Source of the DNA: Salinisphaera sp.
GTDB lineage: Bacteria > Pseudomonadota > Gammaproteobacteria > Nevskiales > Salinisphaeraceae
DNA length: 64,000 bases
NCBI RefSeq assembly: GCF_002729955.1
Contig: NZ_PBYA01000051.1
Span: 61,484-125,483, forward strand
Reading direction: 5' to 3'
The notes below the pieces were generated by a model. It made no database searches, was not told where the DNA came from, and saw only the letters and a list, made by a program, of their open reading frames with translations. Shown here one piece after another: positions 1 through 10,083 of the stretch. Both the position numbers and the translations under genes were made by a program. Each line of letters opens with the position of its first letter. Within the stretch, counting starts at the first letter, position 1.

Positions 1-1834
1 CACGCATGACGCCGAGCAGAATTTCGTCTTCGCTGGCACGGGCCCGGCGCAGCGTTTCAAAACTCTCGTCGCCACCCACAAAGCCCAGACGGGACGCGTC
101 GCGAAATACCACTTCGGCGCCGCCCGCACCGAAGAGCTCCTCCATCACCCAGTGCAGTTCGCGGCGTAGCGCGACCTGGGTCAACAGGCTGGACTGGATG
201 GCTGGCGAAATCAGGCGCTCGACATGGGGGGCGTCGAACAACGCCGCGTTCTCAGCGGACATGGTTTCGACCAGGGTGAAAGGTGGCTGCTCGACCTTTT
301 CCAGCTGGCGGGCCAGCACCAGATAGCCCATTACCATGCGTGCATCGGCGGCCTCGGCCGAGCCCAGCCAGTCGCTGGCCAGCAGAATGATGTTGTCGTA
401 GTCGGCAAGTGAGAGCCGACCGAGATCGTGATAAGAGGTGAAATCGCCCTCGATCTGGCGCACGCTCGCATGCGAGAACCCGACCCCCTGGCGGGCCAGC
501 AGCGTTTCGCGCTCGGCGATCGGGCGCAGCGAGAACACGTCGATGGTCACACTTTCCCGGCGATAGGCTTCGAACTCCGCCAGCAGCGATGGCAGCTTGC
601 GGTTCCACCCCAGCACGAGCACGCGTCGATGCCCGCGGTTGCGAGCGGCCCGCTCGCGGCGCTCGACCGGGCTGGCCGTGACCACCGCCTCCGGCGCGCC
701 GGTGGGCGCACAATCATCGAAGGCCCGGGCAATGAACGCCAGTCGATCGCCGTCGCGAACGCGCTCGTCATCCTCGCGATGCACCGGAATGAGCGCCCCA
801 TCGCGCGCCGCCCCGAGCAGCACCGCCTTGTCGAAACAGCCGGCCACGTCGACCAGGCGTTCGCCTACCAGACTCGGGCATTCGCGCACGAAGATCTGTT
901 CATCCCTGCCGTTGAGCAATTCACCATAGACCCAGGACAGGCCACGATTACGGGCGTTCTGAGCGAGCAGGCGGGCGACGATGCGCCCGGCGCCGATCAC
1001 CTCCGCTTCGCCGGCATAGGCCCGGGCCGCCGTGCCCAGGTGGTTGGCGTCGAATATTTCCGCCACCACCAGCGGCAGGTCGTCTTCGCTGCTGCCGTTG
1101 GCGTTGATTAACGTCTTGATGGTCGCTTCGTCGCCGCCCCCGTCACTGTCGAACTCGCGGCCGGCCAGAATAACCGCGGCCGCATGCTCGAAATCGACGC
1201 GGCGCAGATGATCGGCACGCAGGGGCGTGCCGGAGCGCAGCGTGATACGCCGGGCGTCGTAGCGGCGGCCCAGCCGATCCTTGAGCTCCTGAGCCATGCC
1301 GGTGTTGACCCGCTCGGCCAGGATCACGATATGCAGCCGCCCCCCGCCGTGCCGGTCCAGAAAACGCTTCACCCGCGCCTGCGACTGCATGAGGTTTTCG
1401 ACCATGCCCGCGGTCCGGCTACTCCAGCCCAGGATGAGGATATGGTTATTCTTGGCGATCGGCGTATAGCCGGCTTCGAGCGTTTCGATGGTGTCGTCAA
1501 GCCACTGGGTCATGGTGGCGATCAGCGCGCCCACAAACAGCACGACGCCCAGTATGGTCAGCGTGGTCGATACCGTTCGCAGCAGCGGGCCTTCGTCGTC
1601 GCCGAGATAGCCGGAATCGGTCAGCCGTAGAAACGCCCACCAGATCGCAGAGCCGGGATCCCCCTCTTCGCCGGCCTCGCCGATATGCGGCAGGTTGTAG
1701 ACAAGCAGCCCGGCGCTTACGGCAATAAGCACCATCGCACAGGCGATGACCAGCAGCCGCGAAAGCACGCCCCGCAGCATGAACTGTTCGAGCTGGAACT
1801 GAAGCAGATTACGTAGACGAACGAGCAGTTTCAC
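1..1834 (-). CDS. CASTOR/POLLUX-type ion channel with NAD-binding (RCK-like) domains, partial at window edge
   Basis: The frame is open from a GTG at 1834 to the left edge of the window, about 611 codons, so the C-terminal end is missing. Residues about 21-46 and 82-104 are hydrophobic helices; between them lies a re-entrant-looking stretch (WWAFLRLTDSGYLGDDEG). A Rossmann-like start follows (NHILILGWSSRTAGMVENL), then a long soluble part with a second nucleotide-binding-like region (VLLGAARDGALIPVH). Two helices plus tandem RCK/TrkA-N-type domains fit the CASTOR/POLLUX/DMI1-like channel family found in plants and bacteria, which is close to this length. The GTG is the only start before an in-frame TGA just upstream; a weak GGAAAAG precedes it. 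Ion selectivity cannot be read from the sequence. Confidence 0.75.
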   Translation of the reverse strand, partial: MKLLVRLRNLLQFQLEQFMLRGVLSRLLVIACAMVLIAVSAGLLVYNLPHIGEAGEEGDPGSAIWWAFLRLTDSGYLGDDEGPLLRTVSTTLTILGVVLFVGALIATMTQWLDDTIETLEAGYTPIAKNNHILILGWSSRTAGMVENLMQSQARVKRFLDRHGGGRLHIVILAERVNTGMAQELKDRLGRRYDARRITLRSGTPLRADHLRRVDFEHAAAVILAGREFDSDGGGDEATIKTLINANGSSEDDLPLVVAEIFDANHLGTAARAYAGEAEVIGAGRIVARLLAQNARNRGLSWVYGELLNGRDEQIFVRECPSLVGERLVDVAGCFDKAVLLGAARDGALIPVHREDDERVRDGDRLAFIARAFDDCAPTGAPEAVVTASPVERRERAARNRGHRRVLVLGWNRKLPSLLAEFEAYRRESVTIDVFSLRPIAERETLLARQGVGFSHASVRQIEGDFTSYHDLGRLSLADYDNIILLASDWLGSAEAADARMVMGYLVLARQLEKVEQPPFTLVETMSAENAALFDAPHVERLISPAIQSSLLTQVALRRELHWVMEELFGAGGAEVVFRDASRLGFVGGDESFETLRRARASEDEILLGVMR

Positions 1835-2447
1835 GCCAGGCTTTTCCGGTCTCGATACGGTTGGAGTTCAGTAGCGGCAGCAGGCGCTGATGGCCCATGC
1901 GCTAGCCTATCTGTCGCCTCGATTATGTATGAAACGCATTTGGCCGTGTTCAAGCACGCAGTGTGTCCGGCAATGAACGCGAAGATACGCGAGCAGTGCG
2001 CAAGACAGAGCGCGCGAAATCCGGCCGCTCTGACGTTTGCGCCGCACTCATAGGTAGTCCGCAGGGGGCACCGATGTGGGGCGGCTTCGTTGGTTGACCT
2101 GCCCGGCGGCTCCGTTCTTCAAGAGGAACCACAGATTTCGCAGATTTCGCAGACGAGCAGGAGCACCGGACGCATGCGCCAGGCGACGACGAACGATCAG
2201 GATTTCCTGCCTTTGATCTGTGTGATCTGCGTCGATCTGCGGACTGTTCCTTTTCGCTAATACCACCCCACCCACGGCGCCAACGCAGTCGATCACCCGC
2301 CCCACGCCGGCGCGATCAATCAATCGGCGCAATCCGTGGATCAGCGGTTTTCGGGTATGGATGAAACGCAGTCGCCTTTTCCCTATCAAGTCGTCGCTTG
2401 AACGCGGCCGGCTGAGTTTCATGCGTCACTGCGTCTGCCGTTCGTTG
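1835..2447. other. 613-bp intergenic region with dispersed repeats
   Basis: This gap separates the channel gene from the 3' end of recG, both read leftwards. I see no convincing coding frame. It holds an inverted pair of CGCAGAT/ATCTGCG repeats at 2127-2153 and 2215-2243, described separately, and otherwise unremarkable sequence. Confidence 0.6.
2127..2243. repeat. inverted pair of ~10-nt-period CGCAGAT/ATCTGCG repeats
   Basis: The left arm (2127-2153) carries three units of the form ACAGATT-TCGCAGATT-TCGCAGA. The right arm (2215-2243) carries three units of the form GATCTGTGTG-ATCTGCGTCG-ATCTGCGGA on the opposite strand. The two arms can pair imperfectly as a foldback around about 60 bp. 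The same motif recurs at 48404-48721. Short intergenic repeats of this kind are common in gammaproteobacteria; their function is not established. Confidence 0.6.
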
Positions 2448-4580
2448 TCAGACGCCGGCATAGCCGCCGCGCCCGCCGGCCCAGCGCTCGATGAGCGTGG
2501 CGGCTTCGCGGGGGTGATAGGCCAGCACGTCGTCGGCCGCGGCCAGCGCCTTCTCGACCCAGACCCCGTCGCGCACCAGATCGGCGATACGAAAACTCGC
2601 CGCTCCGGTCTGGCGGGTACCCAGCACCTCGCCCGGCCCGCGAAGCTCCAGATCGGCCCGGGCGATGGCAAAACCGTCGCCTGTTTCTCGCAGGGCGGAC
2701 AGGCGCTTGCGCGCTGTTTCCGACAGCGGCGGCTGGTAGAGCAGCACACAATGACTTTCCACCGAGCCGCGCCCCACGCGCCCGCGCAGCTGGTGCAATT
2801 GGGCCAGGCCGAGTCGTTCCGCGTTTTCGATGATCATCAGCGAGGCATTGGGCACGTCCACGCCTACCTCGATCACGGTCGTGGCGACCAGCACGTCAAT
2901 CGCCCCGGCCTTGAAGGCCTGCATGGCCTTCTGCTTGGCCGTGGCCTTCATGCGACCGTGGGCCAGCGAAACCTGAACGCCCGGCAGGGCCTCGGACAAC
3001 GCTTCGGCCGCGGCTTCGGCGGCCTGGGCCTCGAGCTTGTCGCTGGCCTCGATGAGCGTACACACCCAGTAGACCTGGCGTCCGTCGGCGACCGCGCGGC
3101 CGATACGTTCGACCACTTCGTCGCGACGCGTATTGGGCACGGCCACGGTCACCACCGGCGTACGCCCCGGCGGCAACTCGTCGATTACCGACGTATCCAG
3201 ATCGGCGTAGGCGCTCATCGCCAGCGTGCGCGGGATGGGCGTGGCGGTCATGATCAGCTGATGGGCAGTCAGCCCACCGGCCGCGGCCTTGTTCCGCAGG
3301 GCCAGACGCTGATCCACGCCGAAGCGATGCTGTTCGTCGATCACGCACAGTCCCAGGCGCCCGAAGTCCAGCGAGGCCTGAAACAGGGCATGGGTGCCCA
3401 CGACCGCGACCGGCTCGCCGTCGCGAATGGGGGCGAGCAGCGCATCGTCGCGGCGGCGGCGGCCGGTCACCAGCCGTACCGTCACCCCCAGCGGCTCCAG
3501 CCAGCCGGCCAGATTGGCATAGTGCTGTTCGGCCAGCAGCTCGGTGGGCGCCATGAAGGCGGCCTGCCAGCCATTCTCGATCGCGGTCAGCACGGCAGCC
3601 GCCGCGACCACGGTCTTGCCCGAGCCCACATCGCCCTGGATCAGTCGCAGCATGGGATGGGCAACGGCCATGTCGGCCAGAATTTCGCCAATGACCCGTC
3701 GCTGGGCGTTGGTGGGCGAAAAACCCAGCTGCTCGAACAGGGGCGCCAGACCACGACCGGCATCGCCAAGCACCGGCGCGCGTTCGGTCTTGACCTGGCG
3801 ACGCCGGCTGCGCAGCCCCAGCTGATGGCCCAGCAGTTCCTCGAAGGCCAGCCGGGTCACGGCCGGGTGCCGCCCCTCAATCAGCGCGGCCAGGTCCTCG
3901 CCCGGCGTGGGTCGATGGATACAGCGCAGCGCATCGGCGATATCGATATCGACCCCGGCCGCCGCCAGCTCGCGGCTCAGGTCGACAGGCAGCACATCCG
4001 GCCAGAAGCCCGGCGTATCCAGCAGGGCCAGCGCCTGATCGGCCATATCGCGCAGCCGCGGCTGGGTAACCCCGGCCGTCGCCGGGTAGACCGCCCGCAG
4101 CTCCGGGGTGAAGTCATGGCCGGCGGCCGCGTCATCGACGATCTGGTACTCGGGATGCACGATCTCCAGGCCGTACACGCCGGCCCGCGGCTCGCCGAAC
4201 ACGCGCAGCCAGGTGCCGGCCACCAGCCGGGCCTGTTGGGCCGGGGCGAAATGAAAGAAGCGCAGCCACAGGCGCGCCTGGCCGTCGGTGGTACTCACCA
4301 GCAGGCTGCGCCGACGGCCGTGGCGTACCTCGGCGGCCTCGATCCGAACGACGGCCACCACCGGCAGCCCCTGCGCCATCATCTCGCTGACGGGGGTGAC
4401 CCGGCTACGATCCTCGTAGCGCAACGGACGATGCAGCAGCACATCGCCGATGCTGGCGATACCCAGCGTGGCGAGCTTGTCGACGAGCTTGGGGCCAACG
4501 CCGTTCAGACGTTGGCAGGAATCGCCCGCGCTATAGCGCTTTTTTGTCGCGGCCCTGTCAGCCGAGCACGAGGATGGCAT
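2448..4580 (-). CDS. recG: ATP-dependent DNA helicase RecG
   Basis: RecG drives regression of stalled replication forks and branch migration of Holliday junctions. The 710-aa frame has the N-terminal wedge/OB-fold region (about residues 20-250), then helicase motif [11 protein letters not shown], the DEQH-type Walker B ([10 protein letters not shown]), TATPIPRT and the C-terminal QLRGRVGRG motif, plus the RecG-specific [15 protein letters not shown] near the end. Length matches the family (about 690 aa). The annotated start overlaps the 3' end of ridA by 23 nt; a start a few codons further in is possible because the first 20 residues are not conserved. It is the last gene of the spoT-ridA-recG group. 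Confidence 0.95.
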   Translation of the reverse strand: MPSSCSADRAATKKRYSAGDSCQRLNGVGPKLVDKLATLGIASIGDVLLHRPLRYEDRSRVTPVSEMMAQGLPVVAVVRIEAAEVRHGRRRSLLVSTTDGQARLWLRFFHFAPAQQARLVAGTWLRVFGEPRAGVYGLEIVHPEYQIVDDAAAGHDFTPELRAVYPATAGVTQPRLRDMADQALALLDTPGFWPDVLPVDLSRELAAAGVDIDIADALRCIHRPTPGEDLAALIEGRHPAVTRLAFEELLGHQLGLRSRRRQVKTERAPVLGDAGRGLAPLFEQLGFSPTNAQRRVIGEILADMAVAHPMLRLIQGDVGSGKTVVAAAAVLTAIENGWQAAFMAPTELLAEQHYANLAGWLEPLGVTVRLVTGRRRRDDALLAPIRDGEPVAVVGTHALFQASLDFGRLGLCVIDEQHRFGVDQRLALRNKAAAGGLTAHQLIMTATPIPRTLAMSAYADLDTSVIDELPPGRTPVVTVAVPNTRRDEVVERIGRAVADGRQVYWVCTLIEASDKLEAQAAEAAAEALSEALPGVQVSLAHGRMKATAKQKAMQAFKAGAIDVLVATTVIEVGVDVPNASLMIIENAERLGLAQLHQLRGRVGRGSVESHCVLLYQPPLSETARKRLSALRETGDGFAIARADLELRGPGEVLGTRQTGAASFRIADLVRDGVWVEKALAAADDVLAYHPREAATLIERWAGGRGGYAGV

Positions 4581-4953
4581 CGGCCTCTACGGCAGCGCCC
4601 TTGGGCAATGCAGCCACGCCCACGGCGGCACGCGCCGGATAGGGTTTGGCCAGCTTGCGCTCCATGACCGTGTTCACGGCGCCGAAGTTGTCCATGTCGG
4701 TCAGATAGATGGTGAACTTCACCACGTGGGCGAAAGTACCGCCGGCTGCCCGTGCCACGGCTTCGATATTGTCGAAGACGCGTTCGATCTGGGCTTCGAT
4801 ATCGCCGTCGATCAGGTCGCCGGTGGCCGGATCGAGCGGAATCTGGCCCGAGATATAGACCGTGTCGCCGGCTTGCACGGCCTGCGAGTAGGCGCCGATC
4901 GCACCCGGCGCTTCTTCGGTCTTGATGATTTGATGGGTGGCAGGTTGGATCAT
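4558..4953 (-). CDS. ridA: RidA family reactive enamine/imine deaminase
   Basis: RidA hydrolyses reactive 2-aminoacrylate-type enamines released by PLP enzymes to the keto acid and ammonia. The 131-aa protein is a full-length single domain: [21 protein letters not shown] at residues about 17-37, the [12 protein letters not shown] segment, and the [22 protein letters not shown] end that contains the family's catalytic arginine. It sits between spoT and recG in the same orientation. The 77-bp gap to spoT suggests cotranscription with it. Confidence 0.93.
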   Translation of the reverse strand: MIQPATHQIIKTEEAPGAIGAYSQAVQAGDTVYISGQIPLDPATGDLIDGDIEAQIERVFDNIEAVARAAGGTFAHVVKFTIYLTDMDNFGAVNTVMERKLAKPYPARAAVGVAALPKGAAVEADAILVLG

Positions 4954-5029
4954 GACGTTACACGGTTGAAAAGCCTGACCGGCATTGTCCCATAGCCGCG
5001 TCGCTGCGCGGCAGCCCTGCTCGCCAAGC

Positions 5030-7192
5030 CTAGCTGCGTTCCACCCGCTCGACGGCGTTGATACGCCGCAGCCGGCGGATGATGTTGGCCAAATGGTGGC
5101 GATCGCGCACGTCGATCAGAAACCGGATGGTGATCAGCGCACCGCTGCTTTCCGGGAACATGATGTTCTGGATATTGCAGTCGGCGTCGGCGAACTTGGC
5201 GGTGAGTGTGGCCAGAAGCCCGCGCTTGTTCGAGGCGGTTACACGCAACTCGACGTCGTATTCGCCGGTAACGTTATCCGCCCAGGTCAGCTCCACGCGA
5301 TCGGCCGAGGAGCCCTTGCGGGTGGAATAGGCACACCCGAAGCGATGCACCACCAGACCGCGGCCGAGGCTGGCCTGGCCGTGAATCGCGTCGCCGGGTA
5401 CCGGATGACAGCACTTGGCGAATTCGACCACCAACCCTTCGGTGCCCTCCACGGCCAGCGGCTTGGCCCGCCGCCCCTTGGCCACCGGCGCGTCGCCGGC
5501 CAGAAAATGCCGTGCGACCAGCGGCGCCAGCCGCTGGCCCAGACCGATTGCGGCATACAGCGCAGGCAGACTGGGCTCGCCCATTTCTGCCAGGCCGCGG
5601 TCGATATCCGAACGCGACAGCCGGCGCAGCGACAAGCCCAAATCGCTTAGCGACTTGTCCAGCAGACGCTCGCCCAGCCGTTGGGCCTTGTCTTCGCGCT
5701 GGTTCTTGAGGAAGTTGCGTACCCCGGTGCGCGCCTTCGCGGTCTTGAGGAAATGCAGCCAGGCGGCGTTGGGCCGTGCGTGCTTGGCGGTAATGATCTC
5801 CACCGTCTGCCCGGACTGAAGCTGGCTGTTGAGCGGCGCCAGATGACCTTCGATACGCGCGGCCACGCAGCGATCGCCGAGTTCGGTGTGCACCGCATAG
5901 GCAAAGTCGACACAGGTCGCGCCCTTGGCCAGCCGGATGATCTGGCCCTTGGGCGTGAACACATAGACCTCGTCGGGAAACAGGTCCATGCGCAGGTTGT
6001 CGACAAAGCGCAGCGAATCGCGCTCGCCCTCGTGCATCTCGGCCAGATGGGCCAGCCATTCCTCGGCATCGAGGTTGCCGAGCTTGCCCGCCTTCTCACC
6101 CAGCTTGTACTGCCAGTGGGCAGCGATACCGGATTCCGCAATCTGATCCATTTCGCGGGTACGAATCTGGACTTCGAACTTGATCCCGCCGCGTGCCATC
6201 ACGGTGGTATGCAGCGACTGATAGCCGTTGAGCTTGGGGTTGGCGATGAAGTCGTTGAACTGTTCGGTAATCGGGCGGTAGCGGTGATGCACGATGCCCA
6301 GCCCGCGGTAGCATTCGTCCACCGCGTCGACGATCACGCGCACGCCGTAGAGGTCGAACACATCGAGAAAGCGGCGATGCTTTTCGCGCATCTTGCGATA
6401 GATGCTGTAAAGATTCTTGCGCCGGCCCTTGACGATGGCGCCGATGCCCTCGGCCGCCAGCGCGCGCGACAGCGTTTCCTCGATCTCGCGCAGCAGGCTG
6501 CGTCGATCGCCGGTCACCGATTGACTGGCCCGGCGCAACACCTCGTAGCGGCGCGGATACATGTTCTTGAAGCCGAGTTCCTCGAGCTCCTGGCGCATGC
6601 TGTTGATGCCCAACCGCCGTGCGATGGGGGCATAGATCTCGAGCGTTTCACGGGCGATCGAGGCACGCTTTTTCGCGGTCATGCCCTCGAGCGTGCGCAT
6701 GTTGTGCAGGCGATCGGCCAGCTTGACCAGAATGACGCGAATATCGCGCGTCATCGCCAGCATCAGCTTGCGAAAACTCTCCGCGGTGGCCTGCTCGCGG
6801 CTATGGAACTGGGCCTTGTCGAGCTTGCTGACGCCGTCGACGAGGTCGGCCACTTCCTTGCCGAAGCGCCGGGCCACCTCTTCGCGGGCGGCGTCGGTAT
6901 CTTCGATGACGTCGTGCAAAATCGCTGCGATCAGCGTGGTGGCGTCCAGCCGCATCTCGGCCAGAATCCGGGCCACCGCCAGCGGGTGGTAGATATAGGG
7001 TTCGCCGGTCTTGCGGAACTGACCGCGGTGCTGGTGCTCGCCGAACTCATAGGCGGCACGCACCCGCGCGATCGCCGGCTCCGGCAGATAGCCTTCCAGA
7101 TGCTCGGCAAGCGTATCGATACCGAACTCCCGCGAAATACGCGAGGTCCGGATACGCGTCTGCAGCCGATTGATACCGCTGGTCAATTCCAT
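5030..7192 (-). CDS. spoT: bifunctional (p)ppGpp synthetase/hydrolase SpoT
   Basis: SpoT makes and degrades the stringent-response alarmone (p)ppGpp. The 720-aa product has every expected domain: an N-terminal HD hydrolase with intact HDVIEDT (about residue 90), the synthetase domain with [10 protein letters not shown] and EVQIRT (about 330-360), a TGS domain ([10 protein letters not shown], about 410) and a C-terminal ACT domain. The intact HD motif argues for hydrolase activity, hence SpoT/Rel rather than RelA. It follows rpoZ after a 153-bp gap containing a terminator hairpin, so it may have its own promoter there. Confidence 0.95.
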   Translation of the reverse strand: MELTSGINRLQTRIRTSRISREFGIDTLAEHLEGYLPEPAIARVRAAYEFGEHQHRGQFRKTGEPYIYHPLAVARILAEMRLDATTLIAAILHDVIEDTDAAREEVARRFGKEVADLVDGVSKLDKAQFHSREQATAESFRKLMLAMTRDIRVILVKLADRLHNMRTLEGMTAKKRASIARETLEIYAPIARRLGINSMRQELEELGFKNMYPRRYEVLRRASQSVTGDRRSLLREIEETLSRALAAEGIGAIVKGRRKNLYSIYRKMREKHRRFLDVFDLYGVRVIVDAVDECYRGLGIVHHRYRPITEQFNDFIANPKLNGYQSLHTTVMARGGIKFEVQIRTREMDQIAESGIAAHWQYKLGEKAGKLGNLDAEEWLAHLAEMHEGERDSLRFVDNLRMDLFPDEVYVFTPKGQIIRLAKGATCVDFAYAVHTELGDRCVAARIEGHLAPLNSQLQSGQTVEIITAKHARPNAAWLHFLKTAKARTGVRNFLKNQREDKAQRLGERLLDKSLSDLGLSLRRLSRSDIDRGLAEMGEPSLPALYAAIGLGQRLAPLVARHFLAGDAPVAKGRRAKPLAVEGTEGLVVEFAKCCHPVPGDAIHGQASLGRGLVVHRFGCAYSTRKGSSADRVELTWADNVTGEYDVELRVTASNKRGLLATLTAKFADADCNIQNIMFPESSGALITIRFLIDVRDRHHLANIIRRLRRINAVERVERS

Positions 7193-7276
7193 GATCCAAG
7201 ACTACTGCTAAAACGCCGTTTTGACGACCATGTCGCTATAACGGCCGAGCCGCGGCAGAAATTCATGGCGACCAAT

Positions 7277-7303
7277 AAAAAGGGCCGCTGTCGCCAGCGG
7301 CCC
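7277..7303 (-). terminator. Rho-independent terminator after rpoZ
   Basis: Read on the minus strand, a 9-bp perfect stem (GGGCCGCTG / CAGCGGCCC) with a 4-nt loop is followed by TTTTTATT. It lies 42 bp past the rpoZ stop and before spoT. Confidence 0.8.
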
Positions 7304-7345
7304 TTCGATCGCGTTGCTGCCGAGCGCAGCCGCCCGGCGACGCCA

Positions 7346-7663
7346 TTATTCGTCGGCGTCGGCCGCGGGTTTGGCGGCTTTCTTCTCGCCTTCGGCTTCC
7401 AGCTCGTCCTCGCTTGGCTCGGCAGGCTGCGGCGCATCCATGCCGGTGCTCACCGGCGGCAGGTCCGGCTCGTCAAGAATGGCGATGGTGACTTCGCCGG
7501 CAGCGATCTCGCGCAGTGCCATCACAGTGGGCTTGTCGTCCTCCCAGGGCAGGCGGGCGTTGGCGCCGCGTGCCAGCTGGCGGGCGCGCTTGGCCGCGAT
7601 CGTGGCCAGTTCGAACTTGTTGTTGACGTGCTCAAGACAATCTTCGACGGTAACTCGGGCCAT
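7346..7663 (-). CDS. rpoZ: RNA polymerase omega subunit
   Basis: The omega subunit helps RNA polymerase assemble and forms part of a ppGpp-binding site with beta'. The 105-aa protein begins with the canonical [19 protein letters not shown] and has KRARQL and [11 protein letters not shown]. After residue about 72 it continues as an Asp/Glu/Ala-rich acidic tail, making it somewhat longer than the E. coli protein (91 aa). It sits between gmk and spoT, the usual order. Confidence 0.95.
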   Translation of the reverse strand: MARVTVEDCLEHVNNKFELATIAAKRARQLARGANARLPWEDDKPTVMALREIAAGEVTIAILDEPDLPPVSTGMDAPQPAEPSEDELEAEGEKKAAKPAADADE

Positions 7664-7698
7664 GACGATACTCTCGCGACGAGGGTGGCAAACCGCGC

Positions 7699-7726
7699 AG
7701 TATAACCATGCGCGCGCGCATCGGCC
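7699..7726 (-). promoter_or_regulatory. candidate sigma70 promoter for rpoZ
   Basis: On the minus strand there is a TATACT -10 (7699-7704), a 16-bp spacer and a weak CTGGCC -35 (7721-7726). The -10 lies 35 bp upstream of the rpoZ ATG. Confidence 0.4.
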
Positions 7727-7738
7727 AGCCCTGTCTGG

Positions 7739-8347
7739 CTACGATTCGCCGTGGTCGCTCGGGTCGGTGGCCAAGAAGATCTGTTCGAGCGCGTCCACGG
7801 CGTCGTCGAACACGTCGTTGACGATCTGATGATCGTATTCGTCGGCGCGGGCGAGCTCGTCGTCGGCTTCGGCCAGCCGGCGCTGAATCTGGGCGTCGTC
7901 GTCCGAAGCCCGCGAGCGCAGGCGCCGCTCCAGCTCTTCACGCGACGGTGGCCGGATGAAGATGCTGACCACATCCGCGTTGCGTGCGCGCACCTGGCGC
8001 GCCCCCTGCCAGTCGATATCCAGCACGACGTCCTGGCCGTGGGCGAGCCAGCGTTCGGTCTCGGCTGCCGAAGTGCCGTAATAACGATCGAATACCCGCG
8101 CGTGTTCCAGAAAGGCGCCGACTGCGATCATGGCTTCGAAGTCGGCCACCGATACGAAGTGATAGTCCTCGCCGTCAACCTCGCCGGGCCGTGCCGCGCG
8201 GGTGGTGTAGGACACCGAAAACCGGGCCTTGCGGCCACGTGCGGCCAGGCGTTCAATAACGGCATGGGTGAGGCTGGTCTTGCCCGCGCCCGAAGGTGCG
8301 GAGATTACGTACAGCTGTCCGCGGCGTTGGCTTTGGCAATCGTTCAC
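7739..8347 (-). CDS. gmk: guanylate kinase
   Basis: It phosphorylates GMP to GDP with ATP, feeding both GTP and ppGpp synthesis. The 202-aa protein has the P-loop SAPSGAGKTSL near the N-terminus, the GMP-binding SYTTRAARPGEVDGEDYHFV (about residues 45-65) and the LDIDWQGARQVR segment (about 105-116). Length is typical of the family. It lies 7 bp after the yicC stop, so the two are probably cotranscribed. Confidence 0.95.
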   Translation of the reverse strand: MNDCQSQRRGQLYVISAPSGAGKTSLTHAVIERLAARGRKARFSVSYTTRAARPGEVDGEDYHFVSVADFEAMIAVGAFLEHARVFDRYYGTSAAETERWLAHGQDVVLDIDWQGARQVRARNADVVSIFIRPPSREELERRLRSRASDDDAQIQRRLAEADDELARADEYDHQIVNDVFDDAVDALEQIFLATDPSDHGES

Positions 8348-8354
8348 GGGTGCC

Positions 8355-9218
8355 CTACTCGATGTTCTGAACCTGTTCGCGCATCTGCTCGATGAGCACC
8401 TTCATCTCGACCGCATGGGCGGTGAGCTGCGCGTCCTGCGATTTCGAGCCGAGCGTGTTCGCCTCGCGGTTGAATTCCTGCATGAGAAAATCCAGCCGCC
8501 GACCGATCGGCTCCTTTTTCTCCAACGCTTTCTCAAGCGCCTCGACATGGCTGTGCAGGCGATCGATTTCCTCGGCCACGTCCATGCGCTGGGCGGTGAA
8601 GATCAGTTCCTGCTCGACACGGGCGGGGTCGGCTTCCGTATCCAGCTCGGCCAGGCGGGCGCGCATCTTGTCGTACCAGGCATTGCGTGCCTCGGGCACA
8701 CGCTCGGCGGCGGCATCGGCATGCTCGCGAATCTGGCGTGCGCGTTCGACCAGCATCCGGGCCAGCCGCCCGCCCTCGTCCTCGCGCATGGACTGCAGCT
8801 GGTCGAGCGCGTCGTTCAATGCCGCCAGTGCTTCGCGCTGGATGGCATCGGTGTCCGGCTCGCGCTCGCGCTGCACGCCCGGATAGGTCAACAGTCGCAG
8901 CGCGTCCGGCGCTCGGCAGTCAATCACCGTCGAGCGCACCTGCGACAGCGCTTCGCCGAGGGCCGCTAGACGCTGCTCATCGATCTCGATTGCCTGGGTA
9001 TCGTCGGTGGTGACGAGCTTGGCGCCGATATCCACCTTGCCGCGTGACACCACCCGCGCCACGGCCTCGCGAATCGACGGCTCCAGCGCGCGCAGCGCGT
9101 CCGGCAGGCGCAGGTGAATATCGAGATAGCGGTGATTGACGCTGCGCAGCTCCCATACCACTTCGCCCCAGTCGCCCTGGGCCTGGCTGCGCGCGAAACC
9201 GGTCATGCTCCGGGTCAT
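8355..9218 (-). CDS. yicC: YicC family endoribonuclease
   Basis: Family members are endoribonucleases linked to small-RNA turnover in E. coli. The N-terminal signature [10 protein letters not shown] and the C-terminal signature [14 protein letters not shown] are both present. I chose the ATG at 9218 (287 aa) over an upstream start 16 codons earlier because GGACAG stands just before it and SMTGFAR is the normal N-terminus. It is divergent from rph, a common pairing. Confidence 0.93.
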   Translation of the reverse strand: MTRSMTGFARSQAQGDWGEVVWELRSVNHRYLDIHLRLPDALRALEPSIREAVARVVSRGKVDIGAKLVTTDDTQAIEIDEQRLAALGEALSQVRSTVIDCRAPDALRLLTYPGVQREREPDTDAIQREALAALNDALDQLQSMREDEGGRLARMLVERARQIREHADAAAERVPEARNAWYDKMRARLAELDTEADPARVEQELIFTAQRMDVAEEIDRLHSHVEALEKALEKKEPIGRRLDFLMQEFNREANTLGSKSQDAQLTAHAVEMKVLIEQMREQVQNIE

Positions 9219-9314
9219 GGACTGTCCGTGGTCGTCATCGATATGGCAAGCCGCGCAGTATCGCACAGCCGTATGCGGTCACGCTGGGCTGCAGCATGGC
9301 CATAGCAGCACGCT

Positions 9315-9324
9315 GTTACACTGC
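9315..9324 (+). promoter_or_regulatory. candidate -10 region of rph operon
   Basis: GTTACACTGC contains a TACACT -10-like hexamer at 9317-9322, 35 bp before the chosen rph start. I could not see a good -35. The same GTTANANTGC pattern appears before several other genes here. Confidence 0.35.
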
Positions 9325-9357
9325 ACGGCCAGTTTACCGACGACCAAAGGCCCGATC

Positions 9358-10080
9358 TTGACCACGCGACCCAGCGCACGCGCCGCCGACGAACTACGCG
9401 ACGTCCGCTTCGAACGCCATTTCACCAAACATGCCGCCGGCTCGGTACTGGTGAGCTTCGGCGATACCAAGGTGATCTGCACCGCCAGCGTGGAAGAGCG
9501 CGTGCCGCCGTGGTTGCGCGGTCAGAACAGCGGCTGGCTGACCGCCGAATACGGCATGCTGCCGGGCGCGACCGGCAGCCGCAATGGCCGTGAAGCCGCC
9601 CGCGGCAAACAGGGCGGCCGGACCGTCGAAATCCAGCGCCTGATCGGGCGCAGCCTGCGCGCCGTTGTCGACATGAACGCGCTGGGGGCCCGTACCGTCA
9701 CTATCGACTGCGACGTAATCCAGGCCGATGGCGGCACCCGCACTGCGTCGATCACCGGTGGCTATGTCGCCCTCGTCGATGCCATGGATTCGCTGGTCAA
9801 GGCCGGCAAACTCAAGAGCAGCCCGATTCATGGCCAGATCGCGGCCGTGTCGGTCGGCATCTACAACGGCATGCCGGTGCTCGATCTGGACTATGCCGAA
9901 GATTCGCAGGCCGAAACCGACATGAACGTGGTCATGAACGAGGCCGGCGGCTTCGTCGAGATCCAGGGCACGGCCGAAGGCCATGCCTTTGCCCGCAGCG
10001 AGCTGGATGCCCTGCTCGGCCACGCCGAAAAAGGCATTGGTGAGCTCATCCAGGCCCAGCGCGCGGCCCGCGAAGGTTAG
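9358..10080 (+). CDS. rph: ribonuclease PH
   Basis: A phosphorolytic 3'-5' exoribonuclease that trims tRNA 3' ends. The protein begins [18 protein letters not shown] and contains [24 protein letters not shown] and [18 protein letters not shown], the RNase PH hallmark. I set the start at TTG 9358 (240 aa), preceded by AAAGG at 9346-9350 with good spacing. The frame is open further upstream, but that part overlaps yicC and has no family similarity. It leads rph-rdgB-hemW, with 3 bp to rdgB. Confidence 0.93.
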   Translation: MTTRPSARAADELRDVRFERHFTKHAAGSVLVSFGDTKVICTASVEERVPPWLRGQNSGWLTAEYGMLPGATGSRNGREAARGKQGGRTVEIQRLIGRSLRAVVDMNALGARTVTIDCDVIQADGGTRTASITGGYVALVDAMDSLVKAGKLKSSPIHGQIAAVSVGIYNGMPVLDLDYAEDSQAETDMNVVMNEAGGFVEIQGTAEGHAFARSELDALLGHAEKGIGELIQAQRAAREG

Positions 10081-10083
10081 CGC

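Noticed and set aside
2361..4667. A 768-codon plus-strand frame opposite recG
   Set aside because: Shadow of recG.
5681..7705. A 674-codon plus-strand frame opposite spoT and rpoZ
   Set aside because: Shadow of strongly supported genes; no recognisable motifs.
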